Below, in pieces: positions 28,265 through 37,171 of a DNA stretch of 64,000 bases. The stretch spans positions 186,001-250,000 of the forward strand of contig JAKOUW010000160.1 of assembly GCA_029782365.1 (NCBI GenBank), given 5' to 3'. Both the position numbers and the translations under genes were made by a program. The number at the start of each line of letters is the position of its first letter. The stretch's first letter is position 1. This stretch comes from Chloroflexota bacterium (GTDB taxonomy: Bacteria; Chloroflexota; Anaerolineae; Anaerolineales; UBA4823). The notes below the pieces were generated by a model. The model was not told the DNA's origin. It searched no databases and was given only the letters and a program-made list of their open reading frames with translations.

Positions 28265-28277
28265 CAGACTAGTAGTT
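28260..28277. repeat. Right 18-bp inverted repeat
   Basis: TTTGACAGACTAGTAGTT; its reverse complement agrees with 26424-26441 at 16 of 18 positions, with the inner 12 (TAGTCTGTCAAA) identical. It ends the IS630 relic, so the repeats may be the ends of an IS630-type unit of about 1.85 kb that carries the MtrA-like/ArsR pair. Confidence 0.6.
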
Positions 28278-28358
28278 ATATAGATTTGGTGAAGAATTGT
28301 GAGGATTTTGTTATTTCATCAGCAGTGGCAGTAAAGAAGAACTCATATTCGCATCCAG

Positions 28359-29531
28359 CTAATGAATCAGGATAATAGATAAAATGATGCCTGTCAACAC
28401 AACCCACAGGATATCTACCTTCAACAATAGGGCCACCAATGCAGCGCCAGCCAGCAAGATATTAACTATGTTCCAATGAACGTTCCAGGCAAAGCGGAGA
28501 GTCACGGTGGAGAGTAATCCAACAAATGAGCACAGCACCCCCTGGATAACTTGGTTGAAATAAGCCGAAGAACGTAAATGGTCAAAATAGGGGGCAATCA
28601 CGACTACCAGAACGAAAGATGGCAGGAAAATGCTGGCCGTAGCCAGGATGCCACCCCACGGGCCGTACAACTGATAACCAATGAAGGTAGCCGTAATGAC
28701 AATGGGACCAGGGGTTACCTGCCCTAGTGCAATTCCATTGAGAAAAGATGCACTGTCCAGCCACTGGCTCACTTCCACAACTTCGTGATACATCAGGGGA
28801 ATAGAAGCAAAGCCGCCTCCGAAGGCAAACAGGTCGATTCGCATAAAGAGCGTCGATAGGTTGAACCCGTCGCGTTGGAAGAAGAAGAGGAGTCCTAAGC
28901 CCAGAACAACCGCGCCTAAAATCCACATGAGGGGTTTGGTCGTTGATTGAACTTGATCAGGAGGAATAGCTGGATCAGCAGCAGGTTGTTTCAACTTAGA
29001 TTGTATAAGAATCAATCCCCCGACCGCAGCCGCCACAATGACAATGACTGGATTGACATTCAATCCAAACAGAGCCGCCGCTGCACCCGCAATGGCGTAA
29101 TGCTTCCAGCTTTTCAGAGTTGTCCTTCCGAATGAAAGGGTGGCATTCGCAATGAGGGCCACGATGATCGCTTGAAGCCCGGAGAAGGCCGAAATTACCA
29201 ATGGCATATTATGGGCGTAGGTATAGGCAGCCGCGGCGACCATCATAATGAAAAAAGCGGGTAAACCAAAGCCGATAAAGCTAACCGCTGCTCCAGCTAC
29301 CCCCCTGGTTCGCAGCCCAACGAAAGCCGTGGTCTGCATGGCAGTGGCGCCAGGGATCATTTGGCACAGAGCTACTCCCTGGTTGAAGGTCTCTTTATCA
29401 AGCCAGTTTTTTTGATCGACAGCCATCTTGCGGATATAGGCCACCATCGATGGCCCGCCAAATGCAGTCAGGCCCAGACGAAAAAAAGTACGGAATAATT
29501 CAAATAAGGAGGGTTTTGTGGAAAATAGCAT
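28359..29531 (-). CDS. chrA: Chromate transporter, long ChrA form
   Basis: About 390 aa with two homologous halves, each with the CHR signature: FFRLGLTAFGGPSMVAYIRK with GVALCQMIPGATAMQ in the first, and FAFGGGFASIPLMYHEVVEV with IALGQVTPGPIVITATFIGY in the second. I choose ATG 29531 (MLFSTKPSLFELFRTFF), where the domain begins; the frame is open 33 codons further. ChrA exports chromate with proton exchange in the inner membrane. Upstream on the same strand are a Cys-rich peptide and a PadR regulator, likely its operon partners. Confidence 0.9.
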   Translation of the reverse strand: MLFSTKPSLFELFRTFFRLGLTAFGGPSMVAYIRKMAVDQKNWLDKETFNQGVALCQMIPGATAMQTTAFVGLRTRGVAGAAVSFIGFGLPAFFIMMVAAAAYTYAHNMPLVISAFSGLQAIIVALIANATLSFGRTTLKSWKHYAIAGAAAALFGLNVNPVIVIVAAAVGGLILIQSKLKQPAADPAIPPDQVQSTTKPLMWILGAVVLGLGLLFFFQRDGFNLSTLFMRIDLFAFGGGFASIPLMYHEVVEVSQWLDSASFLNGIALGQVTPGPIVITATFIGYQLYGPWGGILATASIFLPSFVLVVVIAPYFDHLRSSAYFNQVIQGVLCSFVGLLSTVTLRFAWNVHWNIVNILLAGAALVALLLKVDILWVVLTGIILSIILIH

Positions 29532-29662
29532 TGGGTCCGTGTGATGTAATCTTACGAACATTCGGTGATGAAACTGATAGAAAGAAAGAAAACATGGGTG
29601 GCACGGTTGACAACCAAAGCCAATGCTCACCCATGTTTCAGAACTGATCTTGCCGCGTCTGC

Positions 29663-29872
29663 TTATTTGTGCAGATCAGCCAGGTGTTCTTCGACTGCCT
29701 GCACTTCCGTTTTCAGCTCATTGAGATAGGCTTCCAATTCCGCGATCTGTTCAGCCTTTGTCTGGTAGCGCCGCTCAAAGTGTCCGGCGTGTTCGCCGCA
29801 TTCACAACCACAGCCGCCATCGCTGCCACAACTGCACCCTTGATCTGATTGGCAATCACACTGCTTACGCAT
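29663..29872 (-). CDS. Small Cys-rich N-terminus plus coiled-coil peptide
   Basis: 69 aa in two parts. Residues 1-28 contain nine Cys in pairs (CDCQSDQGCSCGSDGGCGCE onward) plus His, fit for metal binding. Residues 30-69 form a charged coiled coil (RRYQTKAEQIAELEAYLNEL, then EVQAVEEHLADL), as in DUF5320-type small proteins. AAAGGAG precedes ATG 29872. It lies 12 nt after the PadR stop, so both are co-translated. Function unknown; metal chaperone or co-sensor is inference. Confidence 0.78.
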   Translation of the reverse strand: MRKQCDCQSDQGCSCGSDGGCGCECGEHAGHFERRYQTKAEQIAELEAYLNELKTEVQAVEEHLADLHK

Positions 29873-29884
29873 TGCATTTCTCCT

Positions 29885-30259
29885 TTACTTGGGAAACAAG
29901 GTCTCGTAATCTGATAGAAATCGGCCTAACGACTGGTGAGTCTGATGAAGAGTCGCCGCCCAGGCATGCAATAATTCCATGCCCTGGTCCGTTAATTCGT
30001 ACACGCGCCGCGCCGGGCCGCTGTTCTGTGTATCCCAGGTGGAACAGACCAGCCCATCTTTTTCGAGTGAGCGCAACATCCGGTAAAAATTTCCTGGATC
30101 AGGGGGCGCGTTGCCTTCTTGACCCAAGTGCTCGATCAGCTCATATCCATGAGACGTTTTTTTTGCCAACTCAAGCAGCAAACGCGGCAGGGCAAAGTTA
30201 GGTACACGCTCCACTTTACAATGACATTCGCCTGATCCAGATTTATTATTCTCACACAT
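29885..30259 (-). CDS. PadR-family regulator with Cys-rich N-terminal tail
   Basis: 124 aa. Residues 22-100 are a PadR winged helix (PRLLLELAKKTSHGYELIEH, then GNFYRMLRSLEKDGLVCS and RRVYELTDQGMELL). The N-terminal tail MCENNKSGSGECHCKVE holds three Cys and one His not usual in PadR, which suggests that it senses metal or redox state. The start region (30260-30300) is a very AT-rich promoter with the symmetrical TTATATATATAAG. Likely controls the Cys-rich peptide and chrA. Confidence 0.85.
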   Translation of the reverse strand: MCENNKSGSGECHCKVERVPNFALPRLLLELAKKTSHGYELIEHLGQEGNAPPDPGNFYRMLRSLEKDGLVCSTWDTQNSGPARRVYELTDQGMELLHAWAATLHQTHQSLGRFLSDYETLFPK

Positions 30260-30590
30260 AGTTGTGTAACTCTCTTAGATGTAATTTATATATATAAGTA
30301 TAAAATATATGAAGCCAATTGTCAAGGATAATCCTGCTCTTTTAGTGAAGAATTTGGCACAACACAAAAATGGGCGGGGAAAATCGTAACGCCTGGCAGA
30401 AATACATTTGCACCGTAGCCAAATAATTGAAAGAGTAGCGGAATCGTTATCCCTTTCACGAAATGTGCGGGAGAGCCGTAACTTTGAGACTCCAGTCTCA
30501 TAATCTCTGAAACGAGTCTCACTATCTTTGAGATCCTACACAAAACTTTGCCGCCTCTGACCCACAATGTCTTGTTAAGCCTGGATGAGT
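30260..30590. promoter_or_regulatory. Intergenic region with repeated TGAGACT/AGTCTCA arms
   Basis: No gene seen. The left part is the PadR promoter. At 30485-30500 a perfect palindrome TGAGACT-CC-AGTCTCA occurs, with a second AGTCTCA at 30515-30521 and TTTGAGATC after it. These are candidate operators for the regulator whose remains start at 30591. Confidence 0.4.
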
Positions 30591-31980
30591 ACGTAACGCG
30601 AGCTTAATTGAAGGTGAGATTGAGTCATTTTATCCAGGCGATATTGAAGAATTACTTTCCTCTCTGGTACACAAAAGCCTATTGCAGCAGCGAGAGATCG
30701 AAGGAGGGAAATGCCGTTTTTACATGCTGGAAACCTTGCGGAATTTTGCACGAGAAGGGATCAGCAGTCCTTCAGACTTTTTTTCCTTAAGCCAGCGCCA
30801 TGCGCAATATTATGGGCAGTTCTTCGAGAAGGCAGGGTTGAATTGGTTTGGCCCAGATGAGACAGCCTGGATCAGGCAGATGGAAATGGAACATGGAAAC
30901 TTGCAGGCTGCGCTGGAATGGGCTTTAAATAATGACCAATACGAGATTGCCTTCCATTATGGGGGGATGTTATGGAACTTTTGGTATGTTCGGGGATATG
31001 TAAATGAAAGCCGAAACTGGCTGGAACGGGCGATGCCACACCGTCATTTGGTCTCCCCATCAGTCTTGATCGATGCGCTCAATGGCGCAGGAATCCTCGC
31101 CTGGTCATTCAATGATTACGTACAGGCCAGAACCTTTCTGCAGGAACGCCTCGTGCTTTCCAGGGAAGCAGGTGATTTGCACCGGATTGGCACAACCTTT
31201 TCAAACCTGGGCCTGGTGGCAGAGGCCCAAGGAGACTTCGACCAGGCCATGGCATTTTACAAAGAGGCCGCAAGTGTCCAGCAAGAGGAAGGCGGGCCGA
31301 TCAAGGCTCGCATCTCGATCGGGAATCAGGGAAACCTGGCGCTACGCCTGGGGGATTATGACCAAGCGAAGTTTTTTTTGGAGGAATCCCTGGCTTTAGA
31401 AAAAGAATTCGGCGATAAGGAAGGCGTTGCTTCCAAGAATTTACGGTTAGCTGAGATTGCCCTCAGATTCGATCAAATCGGTTTTGCAGAGGAGTTGTGC
31501 TCACAATCGTTGAAAATATTTCAAGAATTAGACTACCAGCAAGGATTGGCAGACGCACTATCGTTGCAGGGCATTCTGGCCCAAAAACGCGGGAATATTA
31601 ACCAGGCAACCATCCTTTTTTACCAAAGCCTGACGATCGCTCAAGCAGTTCAAGATGATTATGGCATCGCCAAAACGCTGGAGGCCCTAGCGAAAAACGC
31701 CCTGAATCAGGAGGAAGGCGAATTTGCAGCCCGGTTTATCGGGTGCATCGAAGCGATTCACCAAAAAACGCCTTCGCTGACAAAGGTTGAGCAAGCTGAA
31801 TTGGATGGCCTGATCGCAATGATCCAGGATGCAGTGGGAACTGAAGGGTTCTTTTCCGCCAGAGGAAAAGGTTATGGAATGCCAGTAAAGCAGATTTTAA
31901 ATGAATACCTTAATTTATCCAAAAGGTTTGAAAAGGATGATATCAATCCTTTCGACGGTTCAATCTCGAGGAAAGAATAG
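30591..31980 (+). pseudogene. STAND regulator relic: TPR part without ATPase
   Basis: The frame opens just after TGA 30588-30590 and encodes IEELLSSLVHKSLLQQREIE, then CRFYMLETLRNFAREG, the junction that in LAL/STAND proteins follows the NB-ARC ATPase. TPR-like repeats follow to 31980 (DALNGAGILAWSFNDYVQAR, DLHRIGTTFSNLGLVAEAQG, KARISIGNQGNLALRLGDYD). No Walker A/B and no DNA-binding domain exist upstream. Closest in layout to the regulator at 33555. A TTG at 30682 or ATG codons inside could still give a 430-aa TPR protein, so a residual function is not excluded. Confidence 0.7.
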
Positions 31981-32114
31981 GGTTTTCTATCAACAATAGT
32001 TCACTTTGTCTACTTGCTTATGGAATAGAGGTGATACGGGCCCAAAGCATCCCCCGTTTCAAAATGGTCTTTTCAAGCTTTACACCACGGACGATTATGT
32101 AATTATTTGACATT

Positions 32115-32933
32115 TTATTGACTTTTGTGCCTATGGTAAAAAGCCAGGACAATATCGTCAAAAACACCAACTTGATCCACAGGAAACATATGGGACGCCG
32201 CGGGGACTATGGCAAGTTCAGCCCCCGAGATCAATCTGTAGGTCTCCACATGCTCTTCGACCGGCAGAAATTCATCCCGATCGCCGGTCAGGATCAGGGT
32301 CGGGATGCGAATGTTGGCATAATCAGCGACAGTGTAATCCAAAGGCGTCAAAAACAACACGGAAAGGTCTTTGAAAAGGATTTTCCAATAATCTTGGCCG
32401 TACACTGCGGAATGCCAGGCTCGGTGCTCCTTGACCAGGTCAGGTGCTTCGCGCTCAAGTTTTTCGAAATTCACCACAGCAGGCGCCAGCATGCAGAGAA
32501 TGTCTTTGAGAGCCTGGCGATATTGGTCAGAAATTCGGGTAAATAAACCGCAGCAGATGATCCCCTGGGCCATATCAGGATAACGCATCGCCAGGTCAAG
32601 GGCAATGTTGGCGCCATCGCTCCAGCCGCAGATCAGCGGTCTGTGCAATCCCAATTTATGGATCATGGCAGCCGTATCATCGGCCATCAAGTGATAGCTC
32701 AACGGATGAATGTTGTTCTCCGAACGACCATGACCGCGGCTGTCAGGGGTGATCACGCGAAATTTTTTGGAAAGGAACGGGATGTGTTGCGCCCATGCGC
32801 CAGATTCATCTCCGCCCCCGTGAAGCAGCACCAGGGAATCACCAAAGCCATGCTCCTCGTAGTAGATCTTGATGCCATTGATCTCCACATATTGTCCAAC
32901 CCGAGCAGTTTTTGTGTTTTCAAATGTAGCCAT
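32115..32933 (-). CDS. Alpha/beta-fold hydrolase
   Basis: 272 aa from ATG 32933 (MATFENTKTARVGQYVEING). The oxyanion region is LVLLHGGGDESGAWAQHIPF, the nucleophile elbow ICGWSDGANIAL (Ser), with Asp in LILTGDRDEF and His in AASHMFPVD. The pattern RVITPDSRGHGRSE is typical of esterase/haloperoxidase-like members. Its start is 2 nt after the stop of the secreted protein gene, so they share a transcript. Substrate unknown. Confidence 0.9.
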   Translation of the reverse strand: MATFENTKTARVGQYVEINGIKIYYEEHGFGDSLVLLHGGGDESGAWAQHIPFLSKKFRVITPDSRGHGRSENNIHPLSYHLMADDTAAMIHKLGLHRPLICGWSDGANIALDLAMRYPDMAQGIICCGLFTRISDQYRQALKDILCMLAPAVVNFEKLEREAPDLVKEHRAWHSAVYGQDYWKILFKDLSVLFLTPLDYTVADYANIRIPTLILTGDRDEFLPVEEHVETYRLISGAELAIVPAASHMFPVDQVGVFDDIVLAFYHRHKSQ

Positions 32934-32934
32934 A

Positions 32935-33435
32935 TTATTCACGTTCAAATGAGAAGCTGAACACATAATCATTCCCTACAGCGCCTGTCTGGAAAGTACC
33001 CCCTCCATGCAATCCTTTCAGCCCACCGGTGCCCTTCGTAAAAAATTGTTTTCCAGAGAACCCGGCGCTATTCCCGGCAAACGTAAACCGGGCGTAAAAA
33101 GTGCCTGTCTTGCCGCCGATGCTGCAGTCGGTGCACACCTCAGTCCCATATCCGGTGAAGGACCCATCGGGTCGCACCCGCGTATAAAACTGGTCGACGA
33201 ACTTGCCGGTGATCCCGCCGTAGAATGTTCCAGGGGTGATATCGAAATACAGGCTGTCATTTCCTACCATACCCAAGAAGGTCTGGGTGTCGCCGGTGTC
33301 GACCGCATAACCGGAGGCAACCTGCCTGGATTTTGCCGCCACCGGGGAGGCGAAGGCTGAAAGAGCCAATACGATGAGCAAAAAACTTGTAGCGAGCTGA
33401 TACCCTCTGCGGATCCCAAACTGATTGTGTGCCAT
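32935..33435 (-). CDS. Secreted protein with signal peptide, unknown family
   Basis: 166 aa from ATG 33435 (GGAGGAATTCAGC before it). A signal peptide is clear: positive start, then LATSFLLIVLALSAFASPVA with cleavage after about AAK. The mature part is beta-rich and glycine-rich (TFYGGITGKFVDQFYTRVRP, GFSGKQFFTKGTGGLKGLHG) and has a CTDC pair that may form a disulfide. It resembles small secreted barrel proteins of the DUF3224/allene-oxide-cyclase-like type only in general terms. First gene of an operon with the hydrolase, behind a Fur-like box. Confidence 0.75.
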   Translation of the reverse strand: MAHNQFGIRRGYQLATSFLLIVLALSAFASPVAAKSRQVASGYAVDTGDTQTFLGMVGNDSLYFDITPGTFYGGITGKFVDQFYTRVRPDGSFTGYGTEVCTDCSIGGKTGTFYARFTFAGNSAGFSGKQFFTKGTGGLKGLHGGGTFQTGAVGNDYVFSFSFERE

Positions 33436-33477
33436 GCTGAATTCCTCCGTTTCTGAATTTGATAAGCCCATTAAACC

Positions 33478-33492
33478 AGATAATGATTATCT
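33478..33492. promoter_or_regulatory. Fur-type 7-1-7 palindrome
   Basis: AGATAATGATTATCT is a perfect 15-bp palindrome and agrees at 13 of 15 positions with the classical Fur box TGATAATNATTATCA. It lies in the divergent promoter between the secreted protein gene (minus) and the STAND regulator (plus). A TATAAT at 33511-33516 serves the plus direction. Confidence 0.5.
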
Positions 33493-33554
33493 AAATAAGT
33501 CTTTTTCCGATATAATTGGCGATATTATTTGCGATAAGTCGGATGGTGTTGGAC

Positions 33555-36239
33555 ATGAGTGAAACCAAATCGTTCGGTCAATGGCTCCGTCATCGCCGCA
33601 GGGAATTGGATCTGACTCAAAGCGCCCTAGCCCTTCAAGTAGGTTGCGCCCAGATTACGATCCGAAAATTGGAAGCGGACGAGTTACGCCCCTCCCGCCA
33701 GCTGGCTGAGCTACTGGTTGCTCGACTCGGGGTCCCAAGCTCAGAACGGCCCCAGTATGAACGGCTTGCCCGGCTGGGATCCCGAGATGAACCGGCTTTC
33801 AACAATTCCATACAGGATACCCAACCTTATTCGGTTCTTGCCGTTCCCGGAAGCGAAGGTGACCATCCCAACAACCTGCCAGCGCCGTTGACCTCGTTTA
33901 TCGGTCGTAAGGTGGAAATTGAGGATATTTGCCAGAGACTCAGGCGCCACAGGCTAGTCACCTTGATTGGGTCGGGAGGAACTGGGAAAACCCGCCTGGC
34001 GTTGAAGGTTGCTGAGAGGATGCTGGAATCGTTTCCCGATGGGGTTTTCCAGGTTGAGCTGGCCAGGCTGTCCGATCCTGACCTTATCCCCCAAGCGTGC
34101 ATGCAGGCCCTTGGGATTCTGGATCAGGCCAGTCTCTCTAAGTTGAAAATCCTAAATCAGTTTTTAAAGAATAAGCATTTCTTGCTTCTGCTAGACAACT
34201 GCGAGCACATGATTGCGGCCTGCGCCCAGTTAGTGAATGGATTACTATCCAATTGTCCTGGGCTTACCATAATGGTCACCAGCCGGGAGATCCTCGCAGT
34301 TCCAGGCGAAAGCTCTTACCGCGTGCCTTCAATGCAAGTTCCTGATCTGCATGAGCTTACGAGCTTCGATGAATTGGTAAATGTTGAGGCGATGCAGATG
34401 TTTCTGGAGCGGGCTGCCCTAGTGTCCCCAGGGATTCCCATCAACGAAGGCAATCTCAAGGCAGTCGCCCAAATTTGCCAGCGCCTCGACGGCATCCCCC
34501 TGGCGATCGAGCTGGCAGCGGCACGAGCGGGTGTCCTCAACGTGGAACAGATCGCCGCCCGGTTGGATGACCGGTTCCATTTGCTGACGGGCGGTTTACG
34601 CACGGCTCTGCCCCGCCATCGAACCCTGCGCGCCTCGATTGACTGGAGTTTCAGCCTGCTCGATGATGATGAGAAGGCGCTCTTTCGGCGCCTTTCGGTC
34701 TTTTACGGAGGTTGTACTCTTGAGTCGATCGAAGGCATCTGTGGGTTTGATCCTCTCGAGCCAGAAAAAATCCTCGACCTATTGGCCTCTCTTGGAAATA
34801 AATCGCTGCTGGTTGTAGATCTGACTGCTGCTTCAGAGACCCGTTATCACCTGTTAGAAACTGTCCGACAGTATGCCCTTGAAAAACTGGAAGATGCAAG
34901 GGAATTTAATACCGTTTGCGATCGGCATTTGTCCTATTTTCTGGCCCAAGCGGAAGAGGATGATCCAAGGTTTTTAACCAAAGAAGCCTTTATCTTGCTT
35001 CAAAAAGTAGATACCGATCTGGATAATCTGCGGGCTGCATTAAGCTGGGCTTTCTCAAAGAAAGACCGGCCCAATGCTGAGCTGGGGCTTCGCCTGGTGC
35101 TCGCCCTCGATACTTACCTGTATACGCAAGGGTTGGAAGCTGAAGCCGGCCAATGGCACCAGCGCGGATTACCTTATTATCCGGTTGAAAATGAGCAATC
35201 CGCGGTGATCCGAATTTTTTCCTGTATCTGCGCCGGCCATTACAGCGATTTGATCGAACAAAAACAGAATTTCTTGCAAGAAAGCATCACCCTCGCTCGA
35301 AAATTTCAGCTCCGCTTATTCCTGGGGGTAGCACTGGCCATTTTCTGCGATTCGGCCAGTAAATACCGGCGGCAGTTTCCCACCGGGGAATATTTCCGTG
35401 GGGTAGATATCCAGGCAGACATTGGTGAATGCCTGGATATTGCCAGGGAAGATGATGGCGATCAGAGCGCTGCGGCGAGCTTTTTGCGGGGTTTGATTTT
35501 TTGGGTGACAGGGGCGGTGTGCCAGGATGAAGGTGATTTTACCCAGGCCTTGCGCCTTTACGAACAAGCCAGCGCTCTTTTCGTTGCGAAAGGCAATGTG
35601 GTTTATGAGTATCATGCAGCCAATTCATTAGGAAACCTGGCGATTGTAAGTCACGATTCTGCGGCAGCCCGGCGCTATCTAAACCGCGCCCAGGAATTGG
35701 CCTTGAGATTTAACTCCCATCATTACCTTAACCAGGTCAACATGAGCCATGGCCGGCTTGGGTATATTAACCAGGATTTTGATCAGGTAGTCAGCCGTTT
35801 TCAGGATGCCCAATCCTATTTTACCAGGCGAGGCGATGAGCCAGGCATCAACTATGCCCGCCTTTGGCAGGGAATTGCCTTTTTACACCTGGAGCAGTTT
35901 GCCCAGGCAGCCAGTTTCTTTCGAAAATCAAACTCCTGGGCGTTGGAGAACCACGATCAGTATACAGTTTTCAGCAGCCTGCTAGGCCTGGCTGGCGTAG
36001 CCGTGCATTCGGGACATCCGGACCAGGCGGCCAGGCTGATTGGTTTCTTTGAGGAACATCTTAAGACCATCGCTCCGCCTTTGCGTTGGGGTGAATGGAG
36101 CTGGTTTGAAAAAGAGGAGCTGAACTGGCATACTTCTGCTCTGAAGAATCTGCTTAGCCTCGCCGATTTGGTTAATCTGAGGGCGGAGGGACGAAAGTTA
36201 ACCCTGGCTCAAGCCATCTCTGAAGCATATATGAATTAA
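33555..36239 (+). CDS. XRE-STAND regulator: N-terminal HTH, NB-ARC-like ATPase, TPR
   Basis: 894 aa from ATG 33555 (SETKSFGQWLRHRRRELDLT). Residues 6-60 form an XRE/Cro HTH (QSALALQVGCAQITIRKLEA). FIGRKVEIED starts the ATPase; Walker A is LIGSGGTGKTRLA (137-149), Walker B LLLLDNCEHM, then MVTSREILAVPGE and IPLAIELAAARAG. The C-terminal 450 residues are TPR-like. This order (HTH first, no LuxR tail) differs from the LAL gene at 15722 and matches the one at 42443. Target genes and ligand unknown; divergent partner is the secreted protein/hydrolase operon. Confidence 0.9.
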   Translation: MSETKSFGQWLRHRRRELDLTQSALALQVGCAQITIRKLEADELRPSRQLAELLVARLGVPSSERPQYERLARLGSRDEPAFNNSIQDTQPYSVLAVPGSEGDHPNNLPAPLTSFIGRKVEIEDICQRLRRHRLVTLIGSGGTGKTRLALKVAERMLESFPDGVFQVELARLSDPDLIPQACMQALGILDQASLSKLKILNQFLKNKHFLLLLDNCEHMIAACAQLVNGLLSNCPGLTIMVTSREILAVPGESSYRVPSMQVPDLHELTSFDELVNVEAMQMFLERAALVSPGIPINEGNLKAVAQICQRLDGIPLAIELAAARAGVLNVEQIAARLDDRFHLLTGGLRTALPRHRTLRASIDWSFSLLDDDEKALFRRLSVFYGGCTLESIEGICGFDPLEPEKILDLLASLGNKSLLVVDLTAASETRYHLLETVRQYALEKLEDAREFNTVCDRHLSYFLAQAEEDDPRFLTKEAFILLQKVDTDLDNLRAALSWAFSKKDRPNAELGLRLVLALDTYLYTQGLEAEAGQWHQRGLPYYPVENEQSAVIRIFSCICAGHYSDLIEQKQNFLQESITLARKFQLRLFLGVALAIFCDSASKYRRQFPTGEYFRGVDIQADIGECLDIAREDDGDQSAAASFLRGLIFWVTGAVCQDEGDFTQALRLYEQASALFVAKGNVVYEYHAANSLGNLAIVSHDSAAARRYLNRAQELALRFNSHHYLNQVNMSHGRLGYINQDFDQVVSRFQDAQSYFTRRGDEPGINYARLWQGIAFLHLEQFAQAASFFRKSNSWALENHDQYTVFSSLLGLAGVAVHSGHPDQAARLIGFFEEHLKTIAPPLRWGEWSWFEKEELNWHTSALKNLLSLADLVNLRAEGRKLTLAQAISEAYMN

Positions 36240-36312
36240 ATTCTGGATTGTTCTGACGGCTACTTGCCAGGCCCAGGGTCAGCGATTCCGGGTGCGCCGT
36301 AGGAGGCAGCAA

Positions 36313-36834
36313 ATGCGATTTGGAATTGATGTTGATCAAACGGCCTTCGGAGTGCGGATTATCGATCTGGCTCGGGCAGCTGAAGGCGCTGGGCTTGGGT
36401 CGCTCTTCATGACCCAGCGCACCCATGTTCCGGCAAGCAGACGGGATATGGCAGAGCAGAAAGGACACGAGATGGACACGCACCTACTCGATGCTTTTGT
36501 GTCTCTCGGTGCTGCGGCTGCGGTCACATCGCGCATCAAGCTCGGAACGGGTAGCTGTATCGCAGCTCTTTATGACCCGATCCTCCTCGCCAAACAAGTG
36601 GCGACGCTTGACCATATCTCACACGGGCGGTTCCTCTTTGGCATCACCCCTTGATGGTTCGAGGAGGAGATGCGCAACCACGGGCTTGACCCGACCTTCC
36701 TTTGGAAGGTGATCCGGGAGAAGGTACTGGCTATGAAGGCACTCTGGACGGAAGATGAGGCCCAATTCCACGGCCGCTTTGTCAACATCGACCCCGTTGT
36801 GCTAGGATTGAAGCCTGTGCAACATATTTGGTGA
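36313..36834 (+). pseudogene. LLM-class flavin oxidoreductase, truncated and with in-frame TGA
   Basis: AGGAGG precedes ATG 36313. The frame encodes a luciferase-like N-terminus (MRFGIDVDQTAFGVRIIDLA, IKLGTGSCIAALYDPILLAK, TLDHISHGRFLFGI) and stops at TGA 36652-36654. The same frame continues with WFEEEMRNHGLDP and KALWTEDEAQFHGRFVNID until 36834. The stop replaces the Gly expected before the Trp of the GxGW motif, so a GGA-to-TGA change explains it. The rest of the barrel is missing. Not functional. Confidence 0.85.
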
Positions 36835-37171
36835 TTTTCGGCAACTGGCCAGCAATGTTTCAAGCTCAAGGAGCTGATTAACTTACTAGATCATTTCCTC
36901 CTGGTAATGGATTCCGAAGAATGGGTAGGCCAGGTTCGCTGGCTGCCCGATTAGCGCTGAACTGACCACATAACCTCCATGGTATCAATCCACCCTGAAT
37001 GGTCAATGTGTCCAGACCTCCAAAGGTAAATAGAATGAAACCTGTATCACGTCATGACCACGAAAAACGTGAGGACATTGTTAAGGTGGTAATCATGATT
37101 GGTTCTTTCGGAGCATAGTGCACTGTAATCATCCAGGGTGTGACTTTGGGAATGACCAAAATGATTGTTGC
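36835..37171. other. Gene-poor gap with a decayed copy of a neighbour gene
   Basis: No intact gene. About 37065-37135 (minus strand) is similar at the DNA level to about 38117-38187 inside the membrane protein gene at 37729-38547: the block TTCTTTCGGAGCA and the following GTAA-CATCCAGG are shared. It encodes a degenerate MITVHYAPKEP-like segment. This points to an old tandem duplication of that gene, of which only this scrap is left. Confidence 0.5.

Noticed and set aside
36652..36654. In-frame TGA in the LLM oxidoreductase as selenocysteine
   Set aside because: The position corresponds to a Gly of the GxGW motif, not to a Cys, no SECIS-like hairpin follows, and the rest of the gene is missing.
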